From: Cryptomeria japonica
Lineage: Eukaryota; Streptophyta; Pinopsida; Cupressales; Cupressaceae
Length of the DNA: 64,000 nt
Reading direction: 5' to 3'
NCBI RefSeq assembly: GCF_030272615.1
Contig: NC_081414.1
Location: 916,121,648-916,185,647, forward strand
This document shows, one piece after another, positions 42,945-55,185 of this stretch. The translations under genes and the position numbers were made by a program. The first letter of the stretch is position 1. Every line of letters begins with the position of its first letter. Under the pieces are notes generated by a model, which saw only the letters and a program-made list of their open reading frames with translations, did no database searches and was not told where the DNA came from.

Positions 42945-43328
42945 TTCTTTTTCTTTGTCTTTTTTTGTGAGAATTTCTAGTTTGAACAGGCATTTTGTAA
43001 CAGATAGGACTGAGAGTCAAATGTTTTGCAGAAGTCAAGATCAAATTGTAGCTAGTAGTTCGTTTAACGTAGTGATTGAAAGAAGTAACTGAGATCTAGT
43101 CTGGTTTTAGGAATGATCTATCCTATGTAAGACGTTATCTAAGTTAACTTAGGTTTGATAAGATGTTTGTTTGAACTAGCTGAGAGATGATCGACAAATT
43201 CGTGCAACGCAATGGCAAGGGTACAATATCAAGGTTGTTTATGCTCAGGGGGATGATAACTAGTTTTTGGCTCATTGTAGACTGTTTTAGACAGGTTTGA
43301 CTATTCTGGAGTGACAAAATCAAAGACT

Positions 43329-43606
43329 CGTACAATAGAATTTCTAAGACCGTATGATAATATAACAGCTTCAGGACGGCAACAATTTTGTTTCGTATGA
43401 GTTGCTACCTAGTACCATACGACAAATGGGTAGGTCCCGAACAACAAAAGATTCAATGCAGTTTTGTTTCGTATGACACAGGATTCAGCTTAAATGATAG
43501 ACTGTTGGGTTTCGTACGACAGAGGATTGAGCTTTGAACGACAATTTAGAAGACTCATATGACACAAGATATGGTGTAGGGTGACAAATGACCAAGCTCG
43601 TATGAC
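43329..43606 (-). repeat. Phased word array of E3 leader, gag-proximal (CGTAYGACA)
   Basis: Thirteen words related to the near-palindrome CGTACGAC start at 43329, 43351, 43372, 43394, 43416, 43438, 43470, 43491, 43513, 43535, 43556, 43578 and 43599. Steps are 21-22 nt with one of 32. Two more occur at 43655 and 43668. Confidence 0.85.
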
Positions 43607-44156
43607 TGTTAACAGGACAGAGACAAAAATTCTGAGTTTTTTTTTCAATAGCTGAGTATGACAACTGAGTATGACCAATTCTGAGGTGGACTGATTTTTT
43701 TTTATCAGGATAAACTAGCTTCGACACAGATAGAGTTTTATCACTGAGTTGTTGATTTGTCTGATTTGTTTTCTCCAGTTTCAGTATTTCGATCTTAGTC
43801 TCAGGGATGAAAACACAGAAAACATGCAGTATAAATAGTAACTCCAATCACAACATGCAAACCCTATGGAAGTTGTCTTAGAGAAGAAAACCTTTGCTTG
43901 CTGACTTAGGTACACACCTAATAGCTAATCAGAATATGGTCGTTGAGTCTCACGCAATGGATTCTCAATGCTGTATTAGTCGACTCCAAACACTAATGGG
44001 GGCACGATATGGCAAGTGTCTTGGGAGAGTTACTATCTCTCTTGCACAAAGATTATCAACCTTTCAGAGGTGAATCGGGTAGCTTCTAATTTTAATTGGA
44101 TCTAGTAAGGGTTTTGTTTGGTGCGTCAAGGTATAAACTCAATTAAGAGGTCTCCC

Positions 44157-44320
44157 AACCTTGAAAACCAAGGTTCAATATACCCAAAGGTACTGAGGAG
44201 AGTTATTCTCGAGCACTGTCATTGATGTGATTTTCATCAAATCACATTTATTTTATAGTGGGTTGGAGTACTTGGCATTTAGTCGTTCCCACTTAGGTCA
44301 TTCCCCTCACACCGGTTGTA
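44157..44320 (-). other. Conserved leader core with two hairpins in E3
   Basis: Read on the minus strand, AATGACCTAAGTGGGAACG and CCACTATAA are followed by hairpin 1 (44225-44233 with 44239-44247, 9 bp) and, 49 nt further, hairpin 2 (AACCTTG 44157-44163 with CAAGGTT 44169-44175). Order and spacing match E1 (19803-19956), while stem sequences differ. 43690-44150 and 44330-44780 show no gene. Confidence 0.72.
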
Positions 44321-44789
44321 ACGGTTTTAAGAGTTTTTCAACCCCTCGGGAGGGCAGGCCTGCTAAAAATGTACAAATCTCAAATAAAGAAAATGCCTCA
44401 AGGGTCTAGATTTCTAATTGTCTAAAAAAAGACAAGAGCATACTCTCCTACCTCTCAGAATTTTCTAAAAACATAAAAGACAGATTTGTTCATTAACCAG
44501 ATAGCAAGTTAGGTGCCTAAAAAAAATTAAAGAATACACGATGTTTGATTGATTTCTCTTTAGGCAACCTACAAAAACAATGCATCAGTAGTCATGTTGT
44601 TTTTATTCTTTGACAAGCGTATGTTTGATTGATAAATTCTTTGACAAGTGTCCTGCAAGAAACTGGTTAGGCTATGAAAATACTAGGCAAACAGAAGACA
44701 ATTAAGGGTCAACATTAGCGTAATCAAAATTTAATTCAAGAAAAACCCCGAAAAGTGAAACTTGCTTTTAATCTAATAGAAAATAGAAT

Positions 44790-45025
44790 CGTACGACAAT
44801 TCTTATAGAATGGAATGACAAAAAACTTTTATTGTACGAGTCAAAAATGAGCATAGAATGACAGAAGATAAAATCAAATAACCAGAAACAGTATGTCGCA
44901 TGAGTCCATCTTCTGTTTCGTACAACAAATGACAGGATCTAATATTATGTCATACGATAAATCACAAGCTTTAATATAATGTTGTACGATGCAGTGAAAC
45001 TGCTCGTACGATATTTCGTAGAGAT
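44790..45025 (-). repeat. Phased word array of E3 leader, LTR-proximal (CGTACGA)
   Basis: Words start at 44790, 44812, 44833, 44855, 44897, 44919, 44951, 44983, 45005 and 45017. Steps are 22, 21, 22, 42, 22, 32, 32, 22 and 12, all close to multiples of 10.7. Confidence 0.8.
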
Positions 45026-45087
45026 TGTATAAACGAAACCTGCAGGATAAAAAGAATGATTTTGAGGCCGAAAAAGTAGTTTTCTAC

Positions 45088-45106
45088 CCCACGGTGGGCA
45101 CCAAAA
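45088..45106 (-). other. E3 primer-binding-like site
   Basis: TTGGTGCCCACCGTGGGGT on the minus strand, directly after the LTR end, resembles the TGGCGCCCACCGTGGGG-type primer sites of plant Ty3/gypsy elements. Confidence 0.6.
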
Positions 45107-45109
45107 AAG

Positions 45110-46229
45110 TGTGTGTGAAAAGTGGACCTATATCTGCAAGACACAACACTTCAATTAAGTCATTACATGCATGGTTAGATAGATATAATCAATGAATAAT
45201 AAAACCATAACAAATCGACCCATTGTCTTCTAAAAGATGCGAGTATAAGATTGCTCTCAAATTTGCATAAGCAATCCAATGACTAGACAACACCAAGATG
45301 AAGGATTTTAATCTATATGAGCATGATATTAATGCTAGATGCATACAAGATTAATCTAACAAGATTTAAGCAATAAATGAGATAAATGATCTAAATATGT
45401 ATGCAATAACTAATATATGAATATCTAAATGCACAAATATTATTGAACCTAGAGCAAAAAACAACATGATAACAATATATTCTCTAGGATCTTTGAATGA
45501 GAGATGAGAACCTGAATTTATAGAAAATCCAAAAAGAAACCAACGGCTGAGATCAAATGATGATGAGTGGTCAAGATTTTCCAAGAGGAAGCACAATCCA
45601 GGTGAATTAATGTGATTGGATGCTTTTCTCAGTTTTAAAGGAAATTGAACTAAAATTAAGATAAAATCAAGAAAAAACTTATTTATTCTCTATTTCATTC
45701 AATTTTAATATTTAATTGTTTTAATTGCTTTCTTTGAGATTATTTATCAATTTTTAATTTTCTTTTTCAAGATTATCTCCAATTGATTTCTTTTCTCAAT
45801 TTTTAACTCTTTTTTGGTCAATTAATTCCTTTTTTTATTTATTTCCTTTTTTGAAGATTTGTGCTCATAATTTCCAATTCCTCTTTCTTGATTTGTTTCC
45901 TTTTTTGAATATTTATGGCAATTTTTATTTATTTTTCAAATTAATTCCTCTTTTTGATGATTTAATGGAAAATTGATTTATTTAATTAAATATGCTAGGA
46001 TATTTAATAAAATAAATAAGATAATTATTTAAAAATGATTTACTTGGAATGATCAATTAATTAAATAAATATTTAATTAATATTGAGTGATTAATTTTCC
46101 ATGTGACATTTGATGATTTTAGAAATTAATTGTGTGCTCAAGATTTATTTAATTGCCTTTGGTTAGGACCCTGGTGACGTTGTCGAGATTAGGGCCTCAT
46201 GGTTTAGATGACCATTTTTAGGGTATTAT
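45110..46229 (-). repeat. E3 5' LTR (approximate)
   Basis: The left limit is set by the primer-binding-like site. The right limit is set where the minus strand reads TAATACCCTAAAAATGGTC, a plausible U3 start. It holds AT-rich palindromic TAAATAAA text (45960-46085) like E1 U3. No second copy is in the window, so limits are uncertain. Confidence 0.45.
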
Positions 46230-46265
46230 ATGTACCACGTACACGGTTCGTTAGGACTTATGAGC

Positions 46266-46370
46266 ACGCATGCACTCACTTTCCTAAAAGCAGTGCGTAT
46301 GCGCTCACTTTCCTAAAAGCAATGCATACGAGCTCACTTTCCTAAAAGCAGCGCGTACACGCTACCTTTT
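46266..46370. repeat. Minisatellite, three units of about 32 bp
   Basis: CTCACTTTCCTAAAAGCA recurs three times (near 46275, 46306, 46337), each followed by a variable GYGYGTAYRCGC-type segment. Confidence 0.8.
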
Positions 46371-46502
46371 TTAAGCTCGGGAACAACAAACCTAAGCATG
46401 TATGGGGTGATTTCCAATTTTATAACCATGTACGCGCTGCTTGTTTTTTCATGTTTTTTTTGGGTGGTGTCCATTTTTCTGACCACCATCTTTGTGCACA
46501 TA

Positions 46503-46918
<416 letters not shown>

Positions 46919-47150
46919 AAGAGATAGGAGGTCAAATAGAGAAATAAAGAGAGTGAGATATGGAGAGAGGGACATATAGAGAGATATAGAGTCAAGGAGG
47001 GAGAGTAAAATGGAGAAATATAGGGAAAGAAAGAGGGGAGAGAGGAGGGAGAGGGGGGAGAGAGATAAATAGAGATGGAGGGAGATGTGTGCATATAAAC
47101 GAAGATATAGAGAAGGAGAAATTTAGATATAAAGGGAGAGAGAGGGAGGT

Positions 47151-48367
47151 GTTTATTTTTAAGAAATAGGATTTTTATTTTTAGTTTATGAAGCATTACA
47201 TCTCATGTTCCACAAAACACAATCACATTTTGTGGAATATGATATATATCATATTTGATGTTTCATAAAACATGCTTATGTTATGTGAAACATGAAATGC
47301 ACTCATTTTTTGTATTTCAAAAAATGTAAGAGTGTTTTCGGTTTCATAACATGCAAGCACATATTTTAATCAAAAAAATTCCTACTCTTTTTTCTTTGGA
47401 ATAGGTTTGGATAACAAGCCTAAAGGCTTGAACTATTAATTTGCATCTATTTCACATGTTTTTGACCTTCAATGGAGTCTCTCAACTTGCATTTCATCAA
47501 GTTTACACATTATATAATGATATTTTAAAAAAATACTACCAATATTTCACATGTATTTTTAGCTTTCTCACCATATAACTTGTTTTAAATAGATTTTATA
47601 AATATTTCTATATTCCTTAGATAAATATGCCATTTTTTTTACACCTTTGATCTATTCCTACATTGTTTTTTTTAAATGATTGTTTTTGTGCAAGTTGACT
47701 GACATGCATGCTCAAAGATGCAATTTTTTTTAGGATGTGTCCACTTTAAAAACACAAAAAATATATTCAATAAGTTTTTTTTTAAGTTTCAACTTCTAAT
47801 ACTCACCTTTAACAATATTTCTACTGAGCAATTTTTAGAATTCTAAAAGCAATAAAAAATAGAGGGGTGCACACCAAATGCTATGTTATATTTTAGTGAA
47901 AAAATAAGAAATTTTTTGTGTGTGTAACATTTCATCATCTTAATCTTAACTATTTTTTTAAAAACTAGATTCAAATTACTAAAAATTTTACTCTTGCCAT
48001 ATCTTCAGATTTTGAGTGCATGAATCTCTAATTACTCATATAAGTTTAGGTTTGACTAATTTCAAAGAGAAAAAAACTGACCTCATTTTACCCCTTTTTA
48101 TATACCATTTCCATACACTAACCCTTTTAAATATTCTTAGTCTTTATCAACCAAATTAAACAACATAATTTCGGGAAATTAGGATAAAAGTTTACAATGA
48201 ACCAAATTAGGATTAGATATTAGAATTCTAAAATGCATGGCATAAAACAAATCCATAGTTTTAGAATTGAATATATATATATATATATAATTTTCTAATA
48301 TCATGTTTAATATTTTGATATTTATCTTCAACATTAGATCACATAGATTAATTTATTTTTATTAATT
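47151..48367. other. AT-rich stretch without a gene
   Basis: No coding or RNA gene is supported. It holds a short (TA)n near 48272-48290 and one copy of a repeat shared with 63500-63728. Confidence 0.5.
48008..48240 (+). repeat. Dispersed repeat, left copy
   Basis: It aligns with 63500-63728 in the same orientation over about 230 bp: TTTTGAGTGCAYGAATCTC, TATATACCATTTCCATRCACT, AATATTCTTAGTCT and AAAGTTTACAATGAA. The two copies flank the C4/C3 nest but lie outside its TSDs. Confidence 0.75.
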
Positions 48368-48372
48368 ATATT

Positions 48373-49735
48373 TGTTGGCAACAACAATGAAGGAAAACTA
48401 AGAGGGTGGGAGGAGTGAATCAGTTTTCATCGGATTAACAAACTTAACCTCAAATACAAATCTGAATAGCTGCAACAACAACAAAGATAAGCAAATTGAT
48501 AGCACACCACAAAACACCAAGATTTTGACATGGAAAACCTGGTTAAGGGAAAAACCATAGTGGGAACCCACCCACAACTAGATGATACTCTGCAGTAGTA
48601 TGTGTAAATATTACAATGGGGAATGCACATGCATTCAAGCTCACTACCTAGAGCTCACTGCTCAAAACACAATAACTCGGAAGGTTACAACCCTCAGGGA
48701 AGGTTCACTACCTTGCAAGGAAGTCTCACTGACTTATAGAATATTCGGACAAGAATCTAGAATCAAATGAACTAAAAGAATAGCATCTACAAATGCCTAA
48801 TGACAATTCCAGTTAAGCACATTTTTCTGTTGTACAACACTCCAATCTCTGCTCAATCACAATGATGAAGGATGTATTCACTTATTCGCACCTTTAGCAT
48901 TCTTTGATAATGCAAATGGTTCACCACTACCAAATTTACATGACTATACCATCTATATATATTGATCATCAACCTTGATAATAAGGTCGACCAAACCCTC
49001 AACTCACAATTACAAAATTTGTATCACACGATACAAAGATCAACCATCAGACCAATGTAATGATATGCGTGACATAACGTGGACCTAAACCAAAATCTCA
49101 AACATGCAACACCACCGAAAATCATGCCAAGATCAACTGTAGCACGCTACACCATCAAGAATACCACATAGCACAAAGAATATCACCGATTCAACAAAAT
49201 CACCAAGAACATGCACAAGGATCACTGTGGACCACCAAAATAGGTAGAACATAATTAGGAAACACTAGCAAGCACATTAGAATCATCTATAACAGTTGTA
49301 CCACCACCACTTATCAAATCTTCATCGATCAACATCTGAAACTTAAGAACACTCAAACAACAAGAATTGTCAAGAGGAAAGATAACTTGCAGAGAATGAA
49401 ATTACGATCCATATGAAATGAAGATACACATGAACATCCCAAACAATATCCCAAAAACACAGCTCAAGATGTGATCACACCAGAATATACCAGAGGAAAT
49501 ACCGAACTCTGCAAAGCACTGATCAGAAGAACCAAACTGTAAACCAGATCATATGATATGATCAATTAAGCTCCCAGATCACTGAAACCAATACATAAAG
49601 ATAATGATACTACAAATACTCCATATATTGAACCATGATCCCAATAAACCAATCTTCAACCACTAGAGCAATAAATCACAGGAATATATTGACATCAATG
49701 ACAACAACATATCCTAGCAGCAGCACTGACCAACT
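48373..49735 (-). repeat. C4 3' LTR
   Basis: It begins TGTTGGCAACAACAATG on the plus strand and ends GACCAACT. The polypurine tract (minus GAAGGGGGAGAT) adjoins it. 49736-50066 is 3' non-coding sequence of C4, alignable with C1 13297-13403 and 14911-15170. Confidence 0.85.
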
Positions 49736-50066
49736 ATCTCCCCCTTCAGCATTGATGGCAACATATGGATGTGAAAAATAATCAATGCAAAGAAATAAGA
49801 CATCTCCAAAAAACTCCCCCTAAGATCAAGCTCACCAACAACAGATAAGATAGTTTTTCACATGCTTTCTCTCCCCCTTTGACATCAATGAAAAAGGTTC
49901 TCAAAACAAAAAACCAAACCCACCCTCTTAGATAAACAAATCATGATTACAACCAGATCAACTGAACCACAAATAGGCTACTCCATCAGAGGAGTAGCAT
50001 AAGCACATCAATTTGGACAAGAAGATAAGATTGTGAAGTCCACCGGATTGATGCAACTCATTGCAT

Positions 50067-51177
50067 CTAGTTCCCACCAGGAGGGGTGGATACCCCTACC
50101 TTGTCTCTCAAATAGACAAATGTATCTGTAGGCAAAGGCTTGGTGAAGATATCAGCAATTTGTTCCTTTGTAGACACATACTCTAACTTCACTTCCTCTT
50201 GACTGACTTTTTCTCTACAGAAATGATACTTGATTGATGCATGTTTAGTCTTTGAATGTTGCACTGGGTTCTTTGACATATTGATAGCACTAGAAATATC
50301 ACAATATATGACAGTAGGTTCAACATAGATAACTCTGATATCCTTCAACATTTGTTTCATCTAAACTACCTGAGTGCAGTTACTAGCAGCAACAATGTAT
50401 TCAACTTCAACAGTAGATAGAGAAACTTAATATTGTTTCTTACTTGCCCATGAAACCAATTTCTTACCCAAAAAGAATGCACCATCGGAGGTACTCTTCC
50501 GATTATCAGCATTACCAATCAGCATTAGTGTAAGCACATAGCATGAAATCATCATTCCTCGGGTACCACAAACCATAATCCACAATTATTTTCAAGTATT
50601 TGAATATCCTCTTCATAGCAATGACATGACTCTCTTTCAGATCAGCTTGATATCTGGCAAACATGCACATAACAAGCATAATGTCAAATCTAGTATGAGT
50701 CAGGTATAGTAGTCCATCGATCATAGATCTGAAGGTCTGATTAGCTTTCAGAGATTCATCATCCTTAGGCAATTTGCAACCAATCACCATAGGAGTTCCA
50801 ACTGGTTTAGAATCTTCCAACCCAAACTTATCCAGTAATTGCTTCACATATTCAACTTGAGAAATAAAAATACATTTTCCAATCTGTGAAATCTGCATGC
50901 CTAAGAAACATTTCATCTCTCCTATCATGGACATTTCAAATTCTTTCTACATATCACTGACAAACTTCATACTCAATTCATCATCTCCTCCAAAGATGTC
51001 ATCAACAAAAACTTCAACAATTAAAATGTTATTATTCTCAATCTTGAAATGTAGATTACTATTAGCAGTACCTTTATTAAATCCCAATTTTAGTAAATAC
51101 TTATCCAATCTAGCATACTAGGCTCTAGGGGCTTGTTTCAATCCATAAAGAAATTTCTTCAATTTTCATACCATGTC
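50067..51177 (-). pseudogene. C4 copia RT (C-terminal part) and RNase H
   Basis: From 51177 the minus frame continues RT after the C3 insertion: EVFVDDI catalytic box (about 51015-50990), SMIGEMKCFLGMQISQIGKC, VGTPMV. Then the RNase H region follows with CAYTNADW, CDISSAINMSKNP and HSKTKHASIKYHF. Frameshifts lie near 50500 and 50390. The C3 homologue has TAG where this copy retains Gln in QISQIG, showing the CAG to TAG direction. The element 3' end KPLPTDTFVYLRDK is preserved. Confidence 0.85.
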
Positions 51178-52409
51178 CGTTGGATATTGTTGGTCATTTT
51201 TGTTGTTAGGATATTTTTTGTCATTGATGTCAACATATTCCTATGTATTGCTCTAGTGATTGCAGATTGGGAAGATCTTATGATCTGGTTTTGCAGTGTT
51301 GTTTTGTTGACCACTATTTTGCAGAGTTTGGTATATCCTTCGCTATATTCCAATGTGATCAGATCTTGTGTTGAGATTTGGGATATTTCTTAGGATGGTC
51401 TTTTGTATCTTCATTTCAGATGGATCGTGATTTGGTGCTTCGCAAGTTATCTTTCTTCGTGACAGTTGTTGATTGGTTGTGTTCTTCAGCTTACAGATGT
51501 TGATCGATGTAGATTTAATAATTGGTGTTGGTGTCATTGTTCTTGATGATTCTAACATGATTGTTGGTGTTTCCTAGTCATGTCCTATTTGTTTTGGTGA
51601 TCCACATTGATCGTTGTGCGAGTTTTTGGTGGCTTCTATCAACTAGTGATGGTTTTCATGGTATGTGGTTTTTGTGGTGGTGTAGCGTGTTGCGGTTGAT
51701 CTTGGTGTAGTTTCTGGTGGAGTTGTGCATTTGGGAATTTGATTTACATCCATGCTATGCTATGTAAAACATTATATTGGTCTGGTGGTTTAACCTTGTA
51801 ATTTTATAATTGAGGGTTGGGGGTTTAGCCAAACTTGTTATCAAGGTTGATGAATTGTATATATAGGTGATATATTCATGTAATTTTGATGTCAATGTTG
51901 TGTCTACATTATCAGAGAGTGGTATATCTATGAACAAATTATTCATCCTTCGGTATTGTGATTATGTAGAGAATTGGTGTTATAGAGCAGCCAATTGTGC
52001 TTAACCGGAACTATAATCAGGCATTTGAAGATGTTATTCTTTCAGTTCATTTCTTTTGGATTGTAGTTTAAATCTTGTTGTAAGTCAGTGAGACTTCCCT
52101 GAGGGTTGTAGCCTTTCGGACCATTATATTTAAGCAGTGTGTTTGAATGTCAGTGCATTCCCCATTGTAATATTTTCACATACTAGTACAGAGTATCATC
52201 TCACTATGGGTAGGTTCCCACCGTGGTTTTTTCCTTAACCGAGTTTTCCACATCAAAATCTTGGTGTTGTGTGTTGTTATTTCAATTTGCTTATCTGTAT
52301 TAAAACTATAGTTTATCATATTTGTTTTTTAGTTAAATTTGTTGATCCGGTGAAGACTAATTCAGTCCCCCCCCCCCTTCTCAGTCTTCCTTCTTTGTTG
52401 CTGCTAACA
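51178..52409 (+). repeat. C3 5' LTR
   Basis: It starts CGTTGGATATTG (first base mutated from T) and ends CTAACA. It carries a C-run of about 12 near 52368. The primer site TGGTATCAAAGC follows at 52412-52423. Confidence 0.9.
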
Positions 52410-52465
52410 ATTGGTATCAAAGCAAGATCCTTCGGTAAAATATTAACCACTTGAGGAGATCTGGG

Positions 52466-53420
52466 ATGGTACATCAAGGTGTTATCTTTAAGAAGGACAG
52501 TCCGATGTTTGATGGAAGTAACTTTTCTATATGGAATAATTGTAAGGAAGTGCACTTTAAATGTCTATTATGTTCCTCTGAATGGACCTTCTACTCCAGA
52601 TGAGATCAAGGAAGCTGAACATAATATTAGAGCGAAGGAAGCATTGCTTAGTGCCTTGACTGATTCAGAGATGACAAATGTAATGGGACTTCAGAATGCA
52701 CATGAGATCTAGAAAAAGATTAAGATCATGTATGAAGGTGATAAAAAGGTGAAAGTTGCTAAGTTGTAGAGTTTGAAAGAAAAATATGAGACATTGAAGA
52801 TGGGAGATGATGAGAACATACACTCTTTCATGGCTAAGGTGAATGACCTTTTCCTAGGTATCAGATGTGCTAGTGGAACCATTCAGGAAGATGAAATTGT
52901 TTCTAAGGTGTTGAAATCTTTTCCTCCTGCTTACAAACATAAGGTTGCTGCTATTGATGAGATCTGAAGTGTGACTACACTGACAAGAGATATGTTGGTT
53001 GGAAAGACTGCTACATTTGAGCTGAGTGAATTTGGAGAATCACATGGAAAGTCTAAGACTGCATTTAGAGCATCAGTATCTGTATCTAGTAAGAAGGAGT
53101 ATGATCCCAGTGAATGTCGAATATCTAGATATGAAAGAGAGAGAAGAGAGATGGAAGAGAAAGAAAGAGAGCTAGATGAGCTTGAAGCACTAATTGCTAG
53201 GAGATTTCCTAAAGGAGCCGGTAAGTATGATGAAAATTTGCCTTTGAAATATTTTTCTTGCAATAAGATAGGACATTTTTCTTCTAGATGCCCGAAGAGA
53301 ATGGATAAGTATGACGGGCATGACAAGTTTGATAAGCATGATAGGAATAATAGATATGAAAAGCATGAGAAGTATGATAAGCCCTACAAGCCTAACAAAA
53401 AATTTAGGAATTAGTAGAAC
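52466..53420 (+). pseudogene. C3 copia gag
   Basis: The ATG at 52466 opens MVHQGVIFKKDSPMFDGSNF. An early frameshift near 52540 is followed by AEHNIRAKEALLSALTDSEM, HEI-stop-KKI (Trp lost) and KL-stop-SLKEKYE (Gln lost). IRCASGTIQEDEIVSKVLKSF and the CCHC knuckle CNKIGHFSSRC (about 53259-53291) follow. It is the Gag of a copia element. Several TAG codons stand at Gln or Trp positions of the relatives. Confidence 0.88.
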
Positions 53421-54960
53421 TATTATTATGTTGTTGATGAAGGTGTTACAAATGAAGAATCAAAAGGAGATGAAGTTGTGTTTATTAACATTTAGGAAGA
53501 TAGACCTGTACCTGTTGGTTCCACTAGCTGCACTATTGAGGAGAAAGATTTAGTTGCTAAAGTTGAAGAAAAAGATGGATGGGTAATTGACAGTGGTTGT
53601 TCACATCCTATGACCGATGATAAAAGCAAATTTGTGAGTATGGAAAGGTATGATGGTGGAATAGTTAGATTTGGAGATGACAAAGCTTGTGTAATCCATG
53701 GGAGAGGTTCTATTCCTTTTGATGGTAAACATAACACTGATGATTTATTGTATGTTGAAGGTTTGAAGCATAATCTTTTTAGTGTTGGATAGATGGTTGA
53801 TAAAGGCTATGATCTACAATTCAAGGATGGAAAATGCAAGATCTTAAATGCCTCTGGTATAGAGTTTGCATCTGGAACTAAGACTGAAGGTAACCTTTTT
53901 CATTTAAATGTTGGTGAGAAAATTTGTTTGATTACTTAGATTGATGAGAGTTGGTTGTGGCATAGGAGAATGTGGCATGTAAATTTTGATTCAATGATTA
54001 AGATTAGTACTACACATGATGTTAGAGATCTGCCTAAGATTGTTAAGCCTGCTAATACGGTATGTAAGGAATGACAATTGAGTAAGAAAATGAGGATTTA
54101 TTTCAAGAGAAAGCATTATACATCTGATAGACTGCTAGATCTTGTGCATACTAACCTATGTGGACCTACAAATGTTATAAGTGTGCAGGGTGATAGATAA
54201 TTTATACTGCTAATTGATGATTATTTTAGGATGATGTAGGTTGTCTTTTTGAAGGAGAAATCAAAATCATTGGACAAATTCAAGATATTCAAAGCAAAGG
54301 TTGAGACTGAGTCTGGTCTGAAGGTAAAGTGTTTGAGATCTGATAGAGGTGGAGAATTCTATTTTGGTGAGTTCAATTAATTTTGTGATAAGCATGGAAT
54401 TAGAAGATAGTTATTTACTACTAGAACCCCTCAGCAGAATGGAGTTGTTGAAAGGAAAAACATAACTGTTTTGGATGCTGCAAGGACTATGCTGATTGAA
54501 GGAAATGTTTTGAAGATCTACTAGAGAGAAGCTATTAGCATTGTTGTTTACACATTCAATAGAGTGCATATTAAAGGTGATACCAGTAAGACCCCTTATG
54601 ATCTTTGGTTTGGTCATGTTCCTATATTGTGAGATATTTCAAAGTATTTGGTAGTAAATGTTATATCAAGAGAGATGAGGATATATGAAAGTTTGATGCT
54701 ATAAGTGATGAAGGAATTTTCTTGGGATATTCTATAAAGAGAAAAGCCTACCGATGCTACAAAAATAGACTAAGAAAGATAGTGGAAAGTGCAAATGTGA
54801 AGGTGGATGAGAACGTTGGGAAAGAGATTAGAGCATGTGGTTATGATGATGGTCAACATGTTATTTTAGCTCCTATTCAGACTAAAGAGTCTAAGCAGAA
54901 TGATCTAGTAGAGACAGTTAGCCCGAATGTTGTTGTTGCCAGTGAAGAAGTCTAGGAACC
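53421..54960 (+). pseudogene. C3 copia protease and integrase
   Basis: Protease: DGWVIDSGCSHPMTDDKSKF (about 53575-53635) keeps the D-S-G triad. It reads to LFSVG then TAG at 53790. Pre-integrase text WLWHRRM and CKE-stop-QLSKK follow, then the integrase core with HTNLCGP (first Asp changed to Asn), CLRSDRGGEF and QQNGVVERKN. There are at least eight stops and a frameshift near 54630. Inactive. Confidence 0.87.
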
Positions 54961-55185
54961 TGATAATTAGAACAACCAAAAGACTCTAAGGTATGTAAGA
55001 CTGAATCATTCTAAAAATTAGATTATTGGTGATAAGAATAACGGTGTAATGACTAGAAGAAGGTTAGTTGTTGAAGAAGTATGTTTGATTTCTAAAGTTG
55101 AACCTAAAGATGTTGTTGAAGATTGCAAAGATAAAATTGAAAAGAAGAATTACATCAAATTGAAAAGAATAATACATGGGAACTT

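Larger units (their letters stand above)
41784..46229 (-). mobile_element. Non-autonomous LTR element E3 (5' part)
   Basis: Minus orientation: LTR (46229-45110), primer-binding-like site (45106-45088), a 2.1-kb leader with two word arrays and a conserved hairpin core, then an ORF (42944-41784). The leader plan and parts of its text match E1. No gag-pol and no 3' LTR were found, so it is truncated on the left. Limits are approximate. Confidence 0.6.
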
